Source of the DNA: Paenibacillus peoriae
GTDB lineage: Bacteria; Bacillota; Bacilli; Paenibacillales; Paenibacillaceae
Length of the DNA stretch: 64,000 bases
Direction of reading: 5' to 3'
Assembly (NCBI RefSeq): GCF_022531965.1
Contig: NZ_CP092831.1
Span: 4,163,001 to 4,227,000 of the forward strand
Shown here piece by piece: positions 35,401-43,276 of the stretch; within the stretch, counting starts at the first letter, position 1, and each line of letters opens with the position of its first letter. Below the pieces are notes generated by a model that made no database searches, had not been told where the DNA came from, and was given only the letters and a program-made list of their open reading frames with translations. Made by a program: the position numbers and the translations under genes.

Positions 35401-37921
35401 CAGGTGCAACGGTGTCTGGCTCCTGAATCGACAGATCGTCAATATACCAGCCATCTTTCACAACCGTATTGTCACTAGTAAAGTTGAACAGGAGGTATAC
35501 CTTTTGACCCGCGAATGCCCGCAAATCAAGATATTGTGTTTTCCAGCCGTTGCTGGCGCCGGTAAATGATAATACCTGCTCAAACGCATTCTGATTGTTT
35601 GTGGTTGCTACGTACACTTTGCCGAAATCAGAATTGTTTTCAAGATCGTACCAATGCTTGAAGCTGACCAGTGCCCCTTTTGAGCTCTCGGTCAGATCAA
35701 TCGGAGGGGCCATAAAATAACTGTTGGAGTTGGTCTGATATTGGCCTTCGAGATTGGTCGCGATGACCTTTGTACCCGAATGTGCGCTTTTAGGGCCGCT
35801 TGTTGGAGTTCCCCATTTCCAAACACTGCCCTGTCCACCGATATTAATACCGGCAATGTCTTTTTCAAAGTCTTGTGTGTAGCCTGGTTTTACCCCTTTA
35901 GAGATTTTCACCTTATATACTTCAGTTTCAAATCCGTTATTACCGTAATCATTTACACGAATATAGTATTCCAGACCAGCGCTATCCACCAAAAAAGTCG
36001 GGATGGATGCTTGATATGTACCATCTTTGCTGTCGCCGGAGGTCCGTTCCAACGGAATATATACATAGTTTGACGTACCCGCTGTTTTGGCAAATGCCTC
36101 AACGGCTGTCACGCCGACATCATCCGTTACATGAGCAGTCAGAGGTATATCAATACCCTCGAATGCCGCAGCGGGCGGTGTATGCTCGAGAACAGGTGCT
36201 TCCAGATCGTCGCCACCCGTTACAACTTTACCAGACACGGAGCCCAGACCCTGCATGACCGAACCGACCGCATCCAGCGCATTAATGACACCATGTCCGT
36301 AGCCATTGTTTGGTGAAGTAGGATATGTGCTGTCCGTTCGTGGTGTAGCCGTATTCATCAAAATTTCCTCAAGTTGATCTACGGTAAGCGAATGATTCGC
36401 TTGCAGCAACAGCGCTGCAAGGGCCGCAACATGAGGTCCCGCCATAGAAGTACCGTTATATCCGCCTTTATAGGCGCCACCAGCAACAGATGACCGGATA
36501 TTAACACCCGGCGCGGAAACTTCGGGCTTCACTTCACCATAGGGTGAGGGTCCTAACAATGAGAAGCTGGCCAGATTATCATTGCTATCCGTGGCTCCAG
36601 TAGCGAAGGATTCCGGATAGTTCGCCGGATTGGCTACTGAGGCAGGTCCGCCCGGATTGGAAAGAGAGGTGTTACCTGCAGAGAATTCGGGGAAGATTTG
36701 AGCATCCCGCCATGCCTGAACCACAGGCCGGAACCATTCATCAAGACCCGGTCCGCCTCCCCACGAGTTGTTCACTACATCTGGAGCAAGCTCGGGATGA
36801 AGATTCCCTTGAGCATCTTTTGGCGCAAGCAGCCATTGACCGCCATCCAGTATAATCGCATCCGTCGTTTCCGGATTAAAAATCCGAACTGCAATCCACT
36901 TCGCACCAGGAGCAACGCCCACTCGGTTCGTTCCGTTCTCCTCGGAGCCGACCATCGTGCCCATCGTATGCGTACCATGGGAATCGTCTTCCTGATCGAC
37001 CGGAAGCGTCGCATGACTATGCGGATCGTACCAGCTCAGCTCGGGATTCACGACATTGCCTGCCGCGTCCAGACCCCGCCATTTGCGATGAAGGGCCGGA
37101 TGTGTATAATCTACACCTGTATCCAGATTGGCAACTACGATTCCGGTTCCGTCGATTCCTTTTTCCCACACTTGTGGTGCGTTAATATGGGATATGTTCC
37201 ATTCCACCGTAGATGGGTCTACAGCGTTCTTACCTGCATTGCCAGGCTTAGCCGATGTTTTGCCATCGTCCTTCTCCAGTTCTACAGCTTTCTCTACCGT
37301 TGCAGACTTCGCCGTTGCTGCTGTCGCTGTTTCAGCTGTTTCAGCCGTCTTGGCATTTGCCCCCTCTGCTTGCTTGTCAACCGTCACCTTTTGCAGATAA
37401 CGCGTTTCATTCGGCAAGACTTTATCGACCTCAGGCAACTGCGAAATATGATCCAGCACCTCCTTGGTGCTTGTTACAGCCAATGCATTGACAATAAAAA
37501 AGCTTTTATATTCCTTCACTCCGCCGCTCTCTGATTGCTTATCCAAATAATTTTCAAGCCCATATTGGGTTCTTGAAGCCGTTTCGCGCAGAGAACTGAT
37601 CACATGGCTGCGTGCAGCCATTTTGGCAGCGGAAGGTGTTACTTTCTCAAGTGAGGCCTTTTGGAGAGCATTTTTGGAAACCTTGTTAGTGTCAACTTGT
37701 TCTTTTAATTTGACCAGATAGGTAACATAGTTATTCTCCTCAAACTGTTTGGTCAGTTTCGGAGATACCTTCGCGGTCGTGATCTTGTGAGAGGCTGATT
37801 TCAGCTCCAGCTTGGAGCCATCCGGTGTGTTTTTCGCCAAAGCAGGTTGAACAAAGGAAAAGGCCATAAGCAAAGATAGTCCGATAGATAGTGGTTTCTT
37901 GAATCGTTTAGGTTTAATCAA
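32408..37921 (-). CDS. Secreted multidomain S8 serine protease, bacillopeptidase-F-like
   Basis: A 1,837-residue secreted protease. Order: signal peptide (1-29); inhibitor-I9 propeptide (about 60-180); Ala/Thr linker; subtilisin domain (about 250-560) with Asp267 in VVANLDTGV, His315 in DSHGTHTM, oxyanion Asn417 in SAGNTS and Ser492 in GTSMAGPH; an Ig-like domain; two immune-inhibitor-A/MAM-like modules (YTQDFEKDIAG and YSDHFDGSSDNG) flanking a fibronectin-III domain; two carboxypeptidase-regulatory-like domains; two glucodextranase-like modules; and a C-terminal PKD domain (GEIVSYSWNFGDGD). All catalytic residues are intact. The start is TTG with GGAG in proper spacing. It degrades extracellular protein. 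Confidence 0.93.
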   Translation of the reverse strand: MIKPKRFKKPLSIGLSLLMAFSFVQPALAKNTPDGSKLELKSASHKITTAKVSPKLTKQFEENNYVTYLVKLKEQVDTNKVSKNALQKASLEKVTPSAAKMAARSHVISSLRETASRTQYGLENYLDKQSESGGVKEYKSFFIVNALAVTSTKEVLDHISQLPEVDKVLPNETRYLQKVTVDKQAEGANAKTAETAETATAATAKSATVEKAVELEKDDGKTSAKPGNAGKNAVDPSTVEWNISHINAPQVWEKGIDGTGIVVANLDTGVDYTHPALHRKWRGLDAAGNVVNPELSWYDPHSHATLPVDQEDDSHGTHTMGTMVGSEENGTNRVGVAPGAKWIAVRIFNPETTDAIILDGGQWLLAPKDAQGNLHPELAPDVVNNSWGGGPGLDEWFRPVVQAWRDAQIFPEFSAGNTSLSNPGGPASVANPANYPESFATGATDSNDNLASFSLLGPSPYGEVKPEVSAPGVNIRSSVAGGAYKGGYNGTSMAGPHVAALAALLLQANHSLTVDQLEEILMNTATPRTDSTYPTSPNNGYGHGVINALDAVGSVMQGLGSVSGKVVTGGDDLEAPVLEHTPPAAAFEGIDIPLTAHVTDDVGVTAVEAFAKTAGTSNYVYIPLERTSGDSKDGTYQASIPTFLVDSAGLEYYIRVNDYGNNGFETEVYKVKISKGVKPGYTQDFEKDIAGINIGGQGSVWKWGTPTSGPKSAHSGTKVIATNLEGQYQTNSNSYFMAPPIDLTESSKGALVSFKHWYDLENNSDFGKVYVATTNNQNAFEQVLSFTGASNGWKTQYLDLRAFAGQKVYLLFNFTSDNTVVKDGWYIDDLSIQEPDTVAPAAPSNLTAEADTVGNVTLAWNASSDEDVKQYKVYRSTQSGKNYVSVGTTSALTFTDTITVGGATYHYAVAAEDYSGNEGIKSNEASLRVDVPDTLYSDHFDGSSDNGWTHSGTKDEWERGIPKEVGPESAASRPNVWATDLDSNYENGAEFSLVSPKINLQAVRNATLTFNHWFEIEAGYDYGYVEVSKNNGDTWSELGKFSHNTNGKKWAPVYYNLDSYAGNEIQIRFRLKSDNSVNKNGWYIDDFRVLGIPATTVTKDIVPESNIKLEKAEEQFPLYKITSTEKSEFQEKVKPAETTVERGRVGLDSLPASATVTVLETGRSVKTDPTTGKYSFTHVAGDYTLKAEAYGYVPQTKAVTIENNKVIRANFSLQAIPHGTIHGVITDKQSGEPIQKAKVLVVEDARIAPVETNEAGEFTLDVLEGTYTLSIAAENYYSDSVSVTAPPNGSVEANVMLKPFIGFQGGIAYDDGTGENARAFNAAGNSWAVRMTPESEVTQVTGASLLFWNSAFPNPGGTAFQYSVYDASGAAGAPGRLLAGPFDGTAVRDETQWTTVQLPEPVTVQGDFYIVYTQSAVGTQSPGLATDESSPNALRSWQGVSGTWSQSPEEEGNYMIRAIVRYPVNAPTITTPTKATYTQEETITVTGTSPAEGADIQLFNGKELAGTTKVKDRQFSLSVDLQPGANPLSVQAAVYGKITDRSEPVVVTLDQTKPGLILTSPDEGARTNAGVVSVTGTVYDEFLTDLTINGEPAEFGSDGTFNKRLLINEGENQITVTAKDLAENETTVTRSVYVDTALPKLENISPAEDVRITPGQSVRVSFDSASGLEASFHVELPFNLSTLGRNDIPLNETSSGHYEGTYFTSSSLNLEGGVIVIRVRDAAGNEVETEAPGRLYVTNGGGQNPDPNPPTSNEKPVAIIQANESAKKNKNVQFNAKASRDVDGEIVSYSWNFGDGDTAVGSKVKHKFTTAGTYTVELTVTDNDGASGKTVHTITIR

Positions 37922-38037
37922 TTACTTCTCCACTCCTTTTACTAGGTTTAATGTTTCTGGAATAACCTGTACAGAGTAAGACCTCATACCTTACATATCA
38001 AACACACGGGTTGCACAACACGATGTGGTTGGCGACC

Positions 38038-38045
38038 ACCTCCTT
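38038..38045 (-). promoter_or_regulatory. Shine-Dalgarno-like element deep in the protease leader (STAB-SD candidate)
   Basis: AAGGAGGT on the minus strand, 117 bases upstream of the TTG start; the only frame after it is a 16-codon ORF. In cry3A a similar element binds ribosomes and protects mRNA from 5' decay. Confidence 0.45.
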
Positions 38046-38240
38046 CATAGAATATAGAGGCACAAAAATATTTGGCTGTTCATAGATGGCGGTACTTCAT
38101 AGGTGAGTTTACAATCCCAATAGAAGAGCGATGAAATTCAGTAGAAACCAAGGAGAAAAAGCAGGAGAACTTCGAAGAAAAACATGTTATATCATTACAG
38201 TTTATATTAAAAATTGATATATAATCATATATTATGGAAT

Positions 38241-38269
38241 AGTATAAAGTTATCAAAACAGATATACAA
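38241..38269 (-). promoter_or_regulatory. Promoter of the large protease gene
   Basis: TTGTAT (38264-38269), 17 bases, TATACT (38241-38246). The same block is conserved at 40416-40444 before the paralogue, which supports it. It implies a leader of about 310 bases. Confidence 0.65.
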
Positions 38270-38324
38270 GTCATTTTTTTGCATTTTTCTTGAAATTCTA
38301 TGACTTTTATATTCTTTTATGTAC

Positions 38325-38414
38325 GAAAACCCCTTTTTAGCGGCTACGTAATTAGTGCATTACACGGTTAGCAGGTGTATGCAATTTCTGTACGAGCCGC
38401 TCAAAGGGATTTTC
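38325..38414 (-). terminator. Terminator of the second protease gene
   Basis: AAAACCCC..TTAGCGGCT pairs with AGCCGCT..AAAGGGATTTT around a loop of about 45 bases; TTTTC follows on the minus strand. Confidence 0.55.
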
Positions 38415-38445
38415 GGAAGACTTTCTTAATCCTGTCTGATTATTT

Positions 38446-40070
38446 TTACTTAAGTACGGAGTTCACCGCAGCAAGCGCGTCGATCAGACCATATCCGTAA
38501 CCATTGTTCGGTGAAGTCCGATACTGGCTGTCTGTCAGCGGAGTTGCTGTTTTTGAAATAACATCCTCCAGTTGGTCCACGGTCAAAGATGGTTTGGCCT
38601 GAAGCAGTAATGCTGCTAATCCGGCAGTATGCGGGCCTGCCATGGAGGTACCGTTCCATCCCCCCTCATACACTCCGCCCGGTACAGAAGAACGGATGTT
38701 TACACCAGGAGCCGAAATTTCAGGCTTCACTTCGCCATAAGGAGAAGGACCGCGCAGCGAGAAGCTGGCTAGCTTGTTGTTAACGTCCGTGGCTCCTGTC
38801 GCATAAGCCTCCGGCAGATTTGCCGGATTGGCTACAGACCCAGGTCCGCCCGGATTGGACAGTGTTGTGTTGCCTGCGGAGAACTCAGGGAAAATCTGAG
38901 CCGCTCTCCACGCCTTGGTGACTGGACGATACCATTCATCCAGGCCAGGTCCACCGCCCCAAGAGTTATTCACCACATCCGGTGCAAGCTCAGGGTGCTT
39001 TTTACCGTTTTTATCTACAGGAGCAAGAATCCATTGTCCACCGTCCAGTAAGATGGAGTCGGTGGTATCTGGATTGAATACTCGAACCGCAATCCATTTG
39101 GCGCCAGGAGCAACACCGATTTCATTCGTACCGTTGCTGTCCGAGCCAACGCTTGTACCCATCGTATGTGTACCATGTCCATTTGAATCAGTTGGCAGCG
39201 ATGCTCTATCAACCGCATCATACCAGCTCAGTTCTGGATTCACGACCTGACCGGAAGCATTCAGACCACGCCATTTTCTTTTCAACGCCGGGTGAGTATA
39301 TTCAACGCCTGTATCCAGATTGGCGACAACAATGCCTTTGCCGTCAATGCCTTTGGCCCAAACCTGTGGTGCTTTGATTTTAGAGATATTCCACTCGACA
39401 CGGCTTGGCGTTACCGCATCCTTATATACGGATTCTTCCACCGATTTTTGCGCATTCTCTTCCGTCACAGCCGTATCTACAGCGGCCTGATCTGCAACCA
39501 CTTGGTCAGCTGTAGATTCCTCAACCACAGGCTGGGCATCCTTATCTATTTCTACCTTTTGCAGTTCCCGCTTTTCATCCGGTAAAATTTTGTCGATCTC
39601 AGGAAGTGTGGCCAGATTATCCATGACCTCTTTGGTGCTGGTGACCGCAAAAGCGTTCACGATAAAGTAACTCTTGTACTTTTTGACGCTTCCGTTATTA
39701 ACTTCTTTCTTTAAGTATTCTTCCACGGATTGTTGCGTTTTTTCTGCTGTATCCATGAGAGAGTTCACAACTGTTGTACGTACAGAAAGCTTAGCAGCAG
39801 CGGGTGAAATCTGCTCTGCAGAGGCCTTTTGGAAAGCATGCTTGGCAACGGACTCCGTATCCACCTGATCCTTCAATTTAACCAGATAGGTGACATACTC
39901 ACTGGCACTGAATTGTTGGTTCAGTTTGGCTGAAACCTTGGCGGAAATGGTTGATCCTCCTCTGAGGTGGTTGTGCTGGAATCCCCATATACCGGGGAAA
40001 TTAGAGAAAAGGCAAGAAGAGCGGTAAAACTGACCGACAGCGTCTTTTTGATATTTTTCGACTTAATCAA
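38446..40070 (-). pseudogene. S8 serine protease, frameshifted near the signal peptide
   Basis: A paralogue of the neighbouring protease, limited to propeptide and subtilisin domain. The catalytic triad is intact (VVANLDTGV, GHGTHTMG, NGTSMAGPH) and it ends right after the domain (AAVNSVLK). The signal peptide (MIKSKNIKKTLSVSFTALL..., TTG start at 40070) is in another frame: it runs into a stop at 39921, while the protease frame is open from about 39960 (STISAKVSAKLNQQF). One base gained or lost around 39945-39965 explains this. The upstream sequence matches that of the paralogue, but the ribosome site has decayed from GGAG to GGGAAA. It could be a real pseudogene or a sequencing error. Confidence 0.75.
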
Positions 40071-40163
40071 TACTTTCCATTTCCCTTTACTTGGTTTTTT
40101 AATTCTCAAGGACAACCTTCCGGACAGCTACGTCAAAAGCTCACAAAATAGCCTCTGGTACTC

Positions 40164-40172
40164 ACCTCCTTT
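40164..40172 (-). promoter_or_regulatory. Shine-Dalgarno-like element in the leader of the second protease
   Basis: AAAGGAGGT on the minus strand, 94 bases upstream of the TTG at 40070, in the same relative position as the element at 38038. Confidence 0.4.
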
Positions 40173-40415
40173 AAAAAATATAGATTCCGCCGGGGTGAAA
40201 TCCATAGATCATCATTCTGAGGTGAACAACCCTTGGTGCAGACCGTAAAAAACGAGCATCGGGTAGAAACAGGTGGACAAGTTTGAAAATGATAAGTGAA
40301 AAAAATGAAGAGAAAGGTAGGATAAGAAATTTAGAAGTAATCGAGGAGGTTAATGTGCAAGTATTAAAATACAATTTAAAACAAAAGAATGAAACATATG
40401 GTATCTTTTGAATCT

Positions 40416-40444
40416 AGTATAGTGTCATAAAATCAGATATTCAA
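40416..40444 (-). promoter_or_regulatory. Promoter of the second protease gene
   Basis: TTGAAT (40439-40444), 17 bases, TATACT (40416-40421), nearly identical to the promoter at 38241-38269. Confidence 0.6.
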
Positions 40445-40484
40445 GCATTTTTTTGAATTTTATTCCTTTTTTCCTTGAAGAAAA

Positions 40485-40561
40485 GAAAAATCTCTTCCAT
40501 TTTCGAAGCAAATGCAAGTCTTCATTGTGCACTTGGTTTCGGAGATCAGAAGAGATTTTTC
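40485..40561 (-). terminator. Terminator of the SulP gene
   Basis: GAAAAATCTCTTC pairs perfectly with GAAGAGATTTTTC around an inner CTTCGAA/TTCGGAG-like pairing. Confidence 0.75.
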
Positions 40562-40589
40562 GACATTCAGCAAGAAACTTAAAAGAGTG

Positions 40590-42371
40590 TTATCTGCCGC
40601 TATTTACAGGTATGGGAACCGAGACGGCTCCATCTGGAAAGGATGATTTGGTTGGCTGCGGTCTGCGGCACAGACTCGTACATTCTCGGAAAGCCATTTG
40701 CCTGCATCCACAGCAATGATCCTGATTCACCAGTGCAAGAGCAGCCGTAAGGGCCTCTCCTGTGTGTTCAAAAAAATGCTTTTGTCCAATCATGTCGTAG
40801 CATCCAGTTTTCTGTAGTAATGCCAGCGGTTGAGGCTGGAGTCCGGAAACAAGCACTGTCCCGCCAGACTTCCGGTATTTCTGAATTAATGCAGTAAAGT
40901 TACCTTCTCCCGTCATATCCATAAAAGGAACCTTTCCCATACGTAACAACAAAATCCCTTGTAGGTGATCCGTCCGGCCTCCCACACCTGAGTTTTCCAA
41001 TACCGAGGCTGCACCGAAAAATAGAGGGCCTTCCACATTGTAAATAGCCACTTGTGGACAATCATGCTGATCTGTAACCATATGCGCGCCTACTTTTTCA
41101 TGTTTTACAGAAGGATCAGGAAGTACCTTGTCTACTGAAAGTGTACTGCTCATACGTTTAACAAACAATACAACCGCTAGAATCAGGCCTACCTCCACAG
41201 CCGTTGTCAGCGTCGTAAAAACCGTCAACAAAAAGGTGACAACCAGCACAATAGAATCCGCTGTCCGCGTTTTGAGAATGTGCGCAAAATGCTTGCGCTC
41301 ACTCATATTCCACGCTACTACCATCAGCACCGGAGCCATACTGGCCAACGGAATGTTAGATGCATAAGGTGCAAAAAGCACCAGAATGAGGAGCACCACG
41401 AACCCATGTACGATGCCTGACATAGGAGAAACAGCACCATTACGGATATTTGTGGCGGTGCGGGCAATTGCACCTGTCGCAGGAATACCGCCGAACAGCG
41501 GTGTCAGCAAATTAGCAATCCCTTGTCCAACCAGTTCACGATTGCTGCTATGCCGGGCTCCCGTCATACCGTCAGCTACCACCGCTGAAAGCAGAGATTC
41601 AATAGCTCCCAGCATTGCAATAACAAGTGCTGGCGGCAAGAGTTTCACGATCAAATCCCACGTCACCGCAGGAATATGTAGCTCAGGCAAAGATGCTGGA
41701 ATTGCGCCATACGCAGAGCCAATCGTAGCCACCTGCCCTGGAAAAAGTAAAGCTGCCACCAGCGTTGACAAGAGTAGACCAACCAGTGATCCGGGTATCT
41801 TGGGCCATTTTTTAGGCACCAAAATAAGCGCGGCAAGACAGATACAAGCCGTCAGGATACTATACACATTCAGTGAAGGAAGTCGATGGATGAGCTCTGC
41901 CATGGAAGGCAGAAAAGTTTCATGCCTCTCTACCCCGCGCAAGCCGAGAAAGTTAGCAATCTGACCACTGAATATCGTCACGGCAATTCCGGCCGTAAAG
42001 CCAATCGTTACTGGCTTGGGAATAAACTTGATCAATGCCCCCAGCCTGAGTACACCCATTAAAATGAGCATAATGCCCGCCATAAAACCGGCTATGAGTA
42101 AGTTCTCATAACCGTATTGCATGACAATAGCTAGCAAAATCGGAATAAACGCGCCTGTAGGTCCTCCGATCTGGAATTTGGATCCTCCCAGCAGCGAAAC
42201 CAAAATTCCCGCAACAATGGTCGTATACAGCCCATATTCCGGCTTTACTCCTGATGCAATGGCAAACGCCATACCGAGTGGAATCGCCACAATCGCTACA
42301 ATACTTCCGGAAATGAGATCCTTTCGCAAAGCCCCTGCGTTATAGCCTTCGAACCTTCCTATCCACTTCAT
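40590..42371 (-). CDS. SulP family anion transporter with STAS domain
   Basis: A 593-residue membrane transporter. About 11-12 hydrophobic helices cover residues 15-425, with SulP marks near the start (IVAIPLGMAFAIASGVKPEYGLYTTIVAGI) and LFGGIPATGAIARTATNIRNGA in the middle. The C-terminal 130 residues form a STAS domain (VEGPLFFGAASVL, LRMGKVPFMDMTGEG). SulP proteins take up sulfate, bicarbonate or related anions. It follows the ArsR gene directly and is probably repressed by it, which points to a sulfur- or ion-responsive pair. The start is set at the ATG at 42371 with AAGGG upstream. Confidence 0.9.
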   Translation of the reverse strand: MKWIGRFEGYNAGALRKDLISGSIVAIVAIPLGMAFAIASGVKPEYGLYTTIVAGILVSLLGGSKFQIGGPTGAFIPILLAIVMQYGYENLLIAGFMAGIMLILMGVLRLGALIKFIPKPVTIGFTAGIAVTIFSGQIANFLGLRGVERHETFLPSMAELIHRLPSLNVYSILTACICLAALILVPKKWPKIPGSLVGLLLSTLVAALLFPGQVATIGSAYGAIPASLPELHIPAVTWDLIVKLLPPALVIAMLGAIESLLSAVVADGMTGARHSSNRELVGQGIANLLTPLFGGIPATGAIARTATNIRNGAVSPMSGIVHGFVVLLILVLFAPYASNIPLASMAPVLMVVAWNMSERKHFAHILKTRTADSIVLVVTFLLTVFTTLTTAVEVGLILAVVLFVKRMSSTLSVDKVLPDPSVKHEKVGAHMVTDQHDCPQVAIYNVEGPLFFGAASVLENSGVGGRTDHLQGILLLRMGKVPFMDMTGEGNFTALIQKYRKSGGTVLVSGLQPQPLALLQKTGCYDMIGQKHFFEHTGEALTAALALVNQDHCCGCRQMAFRECTSLCRRPQPTKSSFPDGAVSVPIPVNSGR

Positions 42372-42400
42372 TCCTGTAACCCTTCTTTTCTGTAATAGCA

Positions 42401-42730
42401 TTACTTCTCGTTACGTATACCTTCCAGCAACGAGATAGCTTCGACCAAATGATTGTCAAAAATCCGTCGCGCCACTGCAAGCAGCTCCGTCAAAAGCGGA
42501 TCACGTAGTGAATACACAACCGATGTACCTTCCTTGAAGCTGTTCACCAAATTTTTGGCTCGTAAAACGGCCAATTGCTGCGATACGGCAGAACCTTCAG
42601 AACCGAGCGCAGTCTGCAGCTCGTTCACATTCCGTTCCCCTTCACTCAGCACCTCCAAAATGCGGATGCGCAGAGGGTGAGCCAATGCTTTGAAAAAGTC
42701 GGCCTTAAATTTCTGGAGATCTCCTTCCAT
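42401..42730 (-). CDS. ArsR/SmtB family regulator
   Basis: A 109-residue winged-helix repressor: FFKALAHPLRIRILEVLSEGERNVNELQ, recognition region SAVSQQLAVLRAKNLV, and a wing with EGTSVVYSLRDP. The classical metal motif ELCVCD is absent and the protein has no Cys, so it is unlikely to sense metals or thiols through Cys. GGAG lies seven bases before the ATG. Its gene precedes and overlaps the reading frame of the SulP transporter, and a palindromic operator candidate lies 53 bases upstream. Confidence 0.9.
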   Translation of the reverse strand: MEGDLQKFKADFFKALAHPLRIRILEVLSEGERNVNELQTALGSEGSAVSQQLAVLRAKNLVNSFKEGTSVVYSLRDPLLTELLAVARRIFDNHLVEAISLLEGIRNEK

Positions 42731-42782
42731 GCCTGCTCCGTCCCCCTCACAGAATTGTCCTATAAACGATCAACAATATCTG

Positions 42783-42796
42783 AATATTTGAATATT
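42783..42796. promoter_or_regulatory. ArsR-type operator candidate
   Basis: AATATT-TG-AATATT, two palindromic hexamers upstream of the ArsR start, resembling the ATATTTGAATAT type of ArsR/SmtB operator. Confidence 0.5.
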
Positions 42797-42892
42797 TAGT
42801 ACAATAACAGCTTCGGGCCAATTGAACTATGATGTTACTCACACTTCACCATGAGTAAAGTCACATTTTTCCACACTTCTACCTTTCAGGGG

Positions 42893-42922
42893 TTGACAGC
42901 TTCCACAGGTTTCCATTAACAT
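42893..42922 (+). promoter_or_regulatory. Promoter of the rtcB leader RNA
   Basis: TTGACA (42893-42898), 18-base spacer, TAACAT (42917-42922). Predicts transcription from about 42929, roughly 350 bases before rtcB. Confidence 0.55.
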
Positions 42923-42928
42923 AGCAAT

Positions 42929-43103
42929 TAACTTTAAGAAAAGGGGGCCGACAGACATGACCGTGCTTTACATGATAACGACAGACAGGCAGCATGATAC
43001 AACCACATATTTGAGTTTTCGTCTCATCGGCCCCGTTCGGGCGACATGATGGGTGATATCACGCTGTCTGACGGCGTGATTAGCCAGGCTTTTTTATTTT
43101 TTT
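42929..43103 (+). ncRNA. Structured leader RNA candidate upstream of rtcB
   Basis: Between the promoter and rtcB the sequence can fold: GGGGCCGA (42944-42951) pairs perfectly with TCGGCCCC (43027-43034), extended by GAC/GTC, enclosing about 60 bases. A second stem ATCACGC/GCGTGAT (43058-43080) has a nine-base loop, and a TTTTTTATTTTTTT tract follows at 43090-43103. The motif GACAGAC occurs twice and GTCTGAC once. No long reading frame fits. It does not match the riboswitch classes I know; it could be a regulatory leader or a separate small RNA. Confidence 0.45.
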
Positions 43104-43180
43104 ATGCTATTGGAAGAACAAGTTATTTTACGTATTTATGATGTGTTGATCATAAAATGTAATAACACTTTCGGTGCAAG

Positions 43181-43218
43181 AAGCCGTAGACGACAAGTCT
43201 GCGGCTTTTTTTGTTTTT
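43181..43218 (+). terminator. Intrinsic terminator between leader and rtcB
   Basis: AAGCCG..AGAC pairs with GTCT..CGGCTT, followed by TTTTTTTGTTTTTT. It ends about 60 bases before the rtcB ATG, so rtcB expression from the upstream promoter needs read-through. Confidence 0.8.
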
Positions 43219-43276
43219 TAAATCTTTTTATGCAAGTATTTATGAATTTACTTGAAGAAGGGAACTACCCATTTAT

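Noticed and set aside
36698..37534. 278-codon plus-strand frame opposite the protease catalytic domain.
   Set aside because: Antisense shadow; translation is His/Arg/Cys-rich without domains.
38000..38062. A 16-codon ORF (ATG at about 38048, minus) following the leader element as a regulatory peptide.
   Set aside because: Its ATG lies upstream of, and its codons run through, the ribosome-like site, and the paralogue's leader does not preserve the ORF.
43015..43030. Minus-strand CCGATGAGACGAAAAC resembles a hammerhead ribozyme core (CUGAUGA...GAAA).
   Set aside because: The conserved U is replaced by C, there is no room for stem II, and no stems I/III could be formed.
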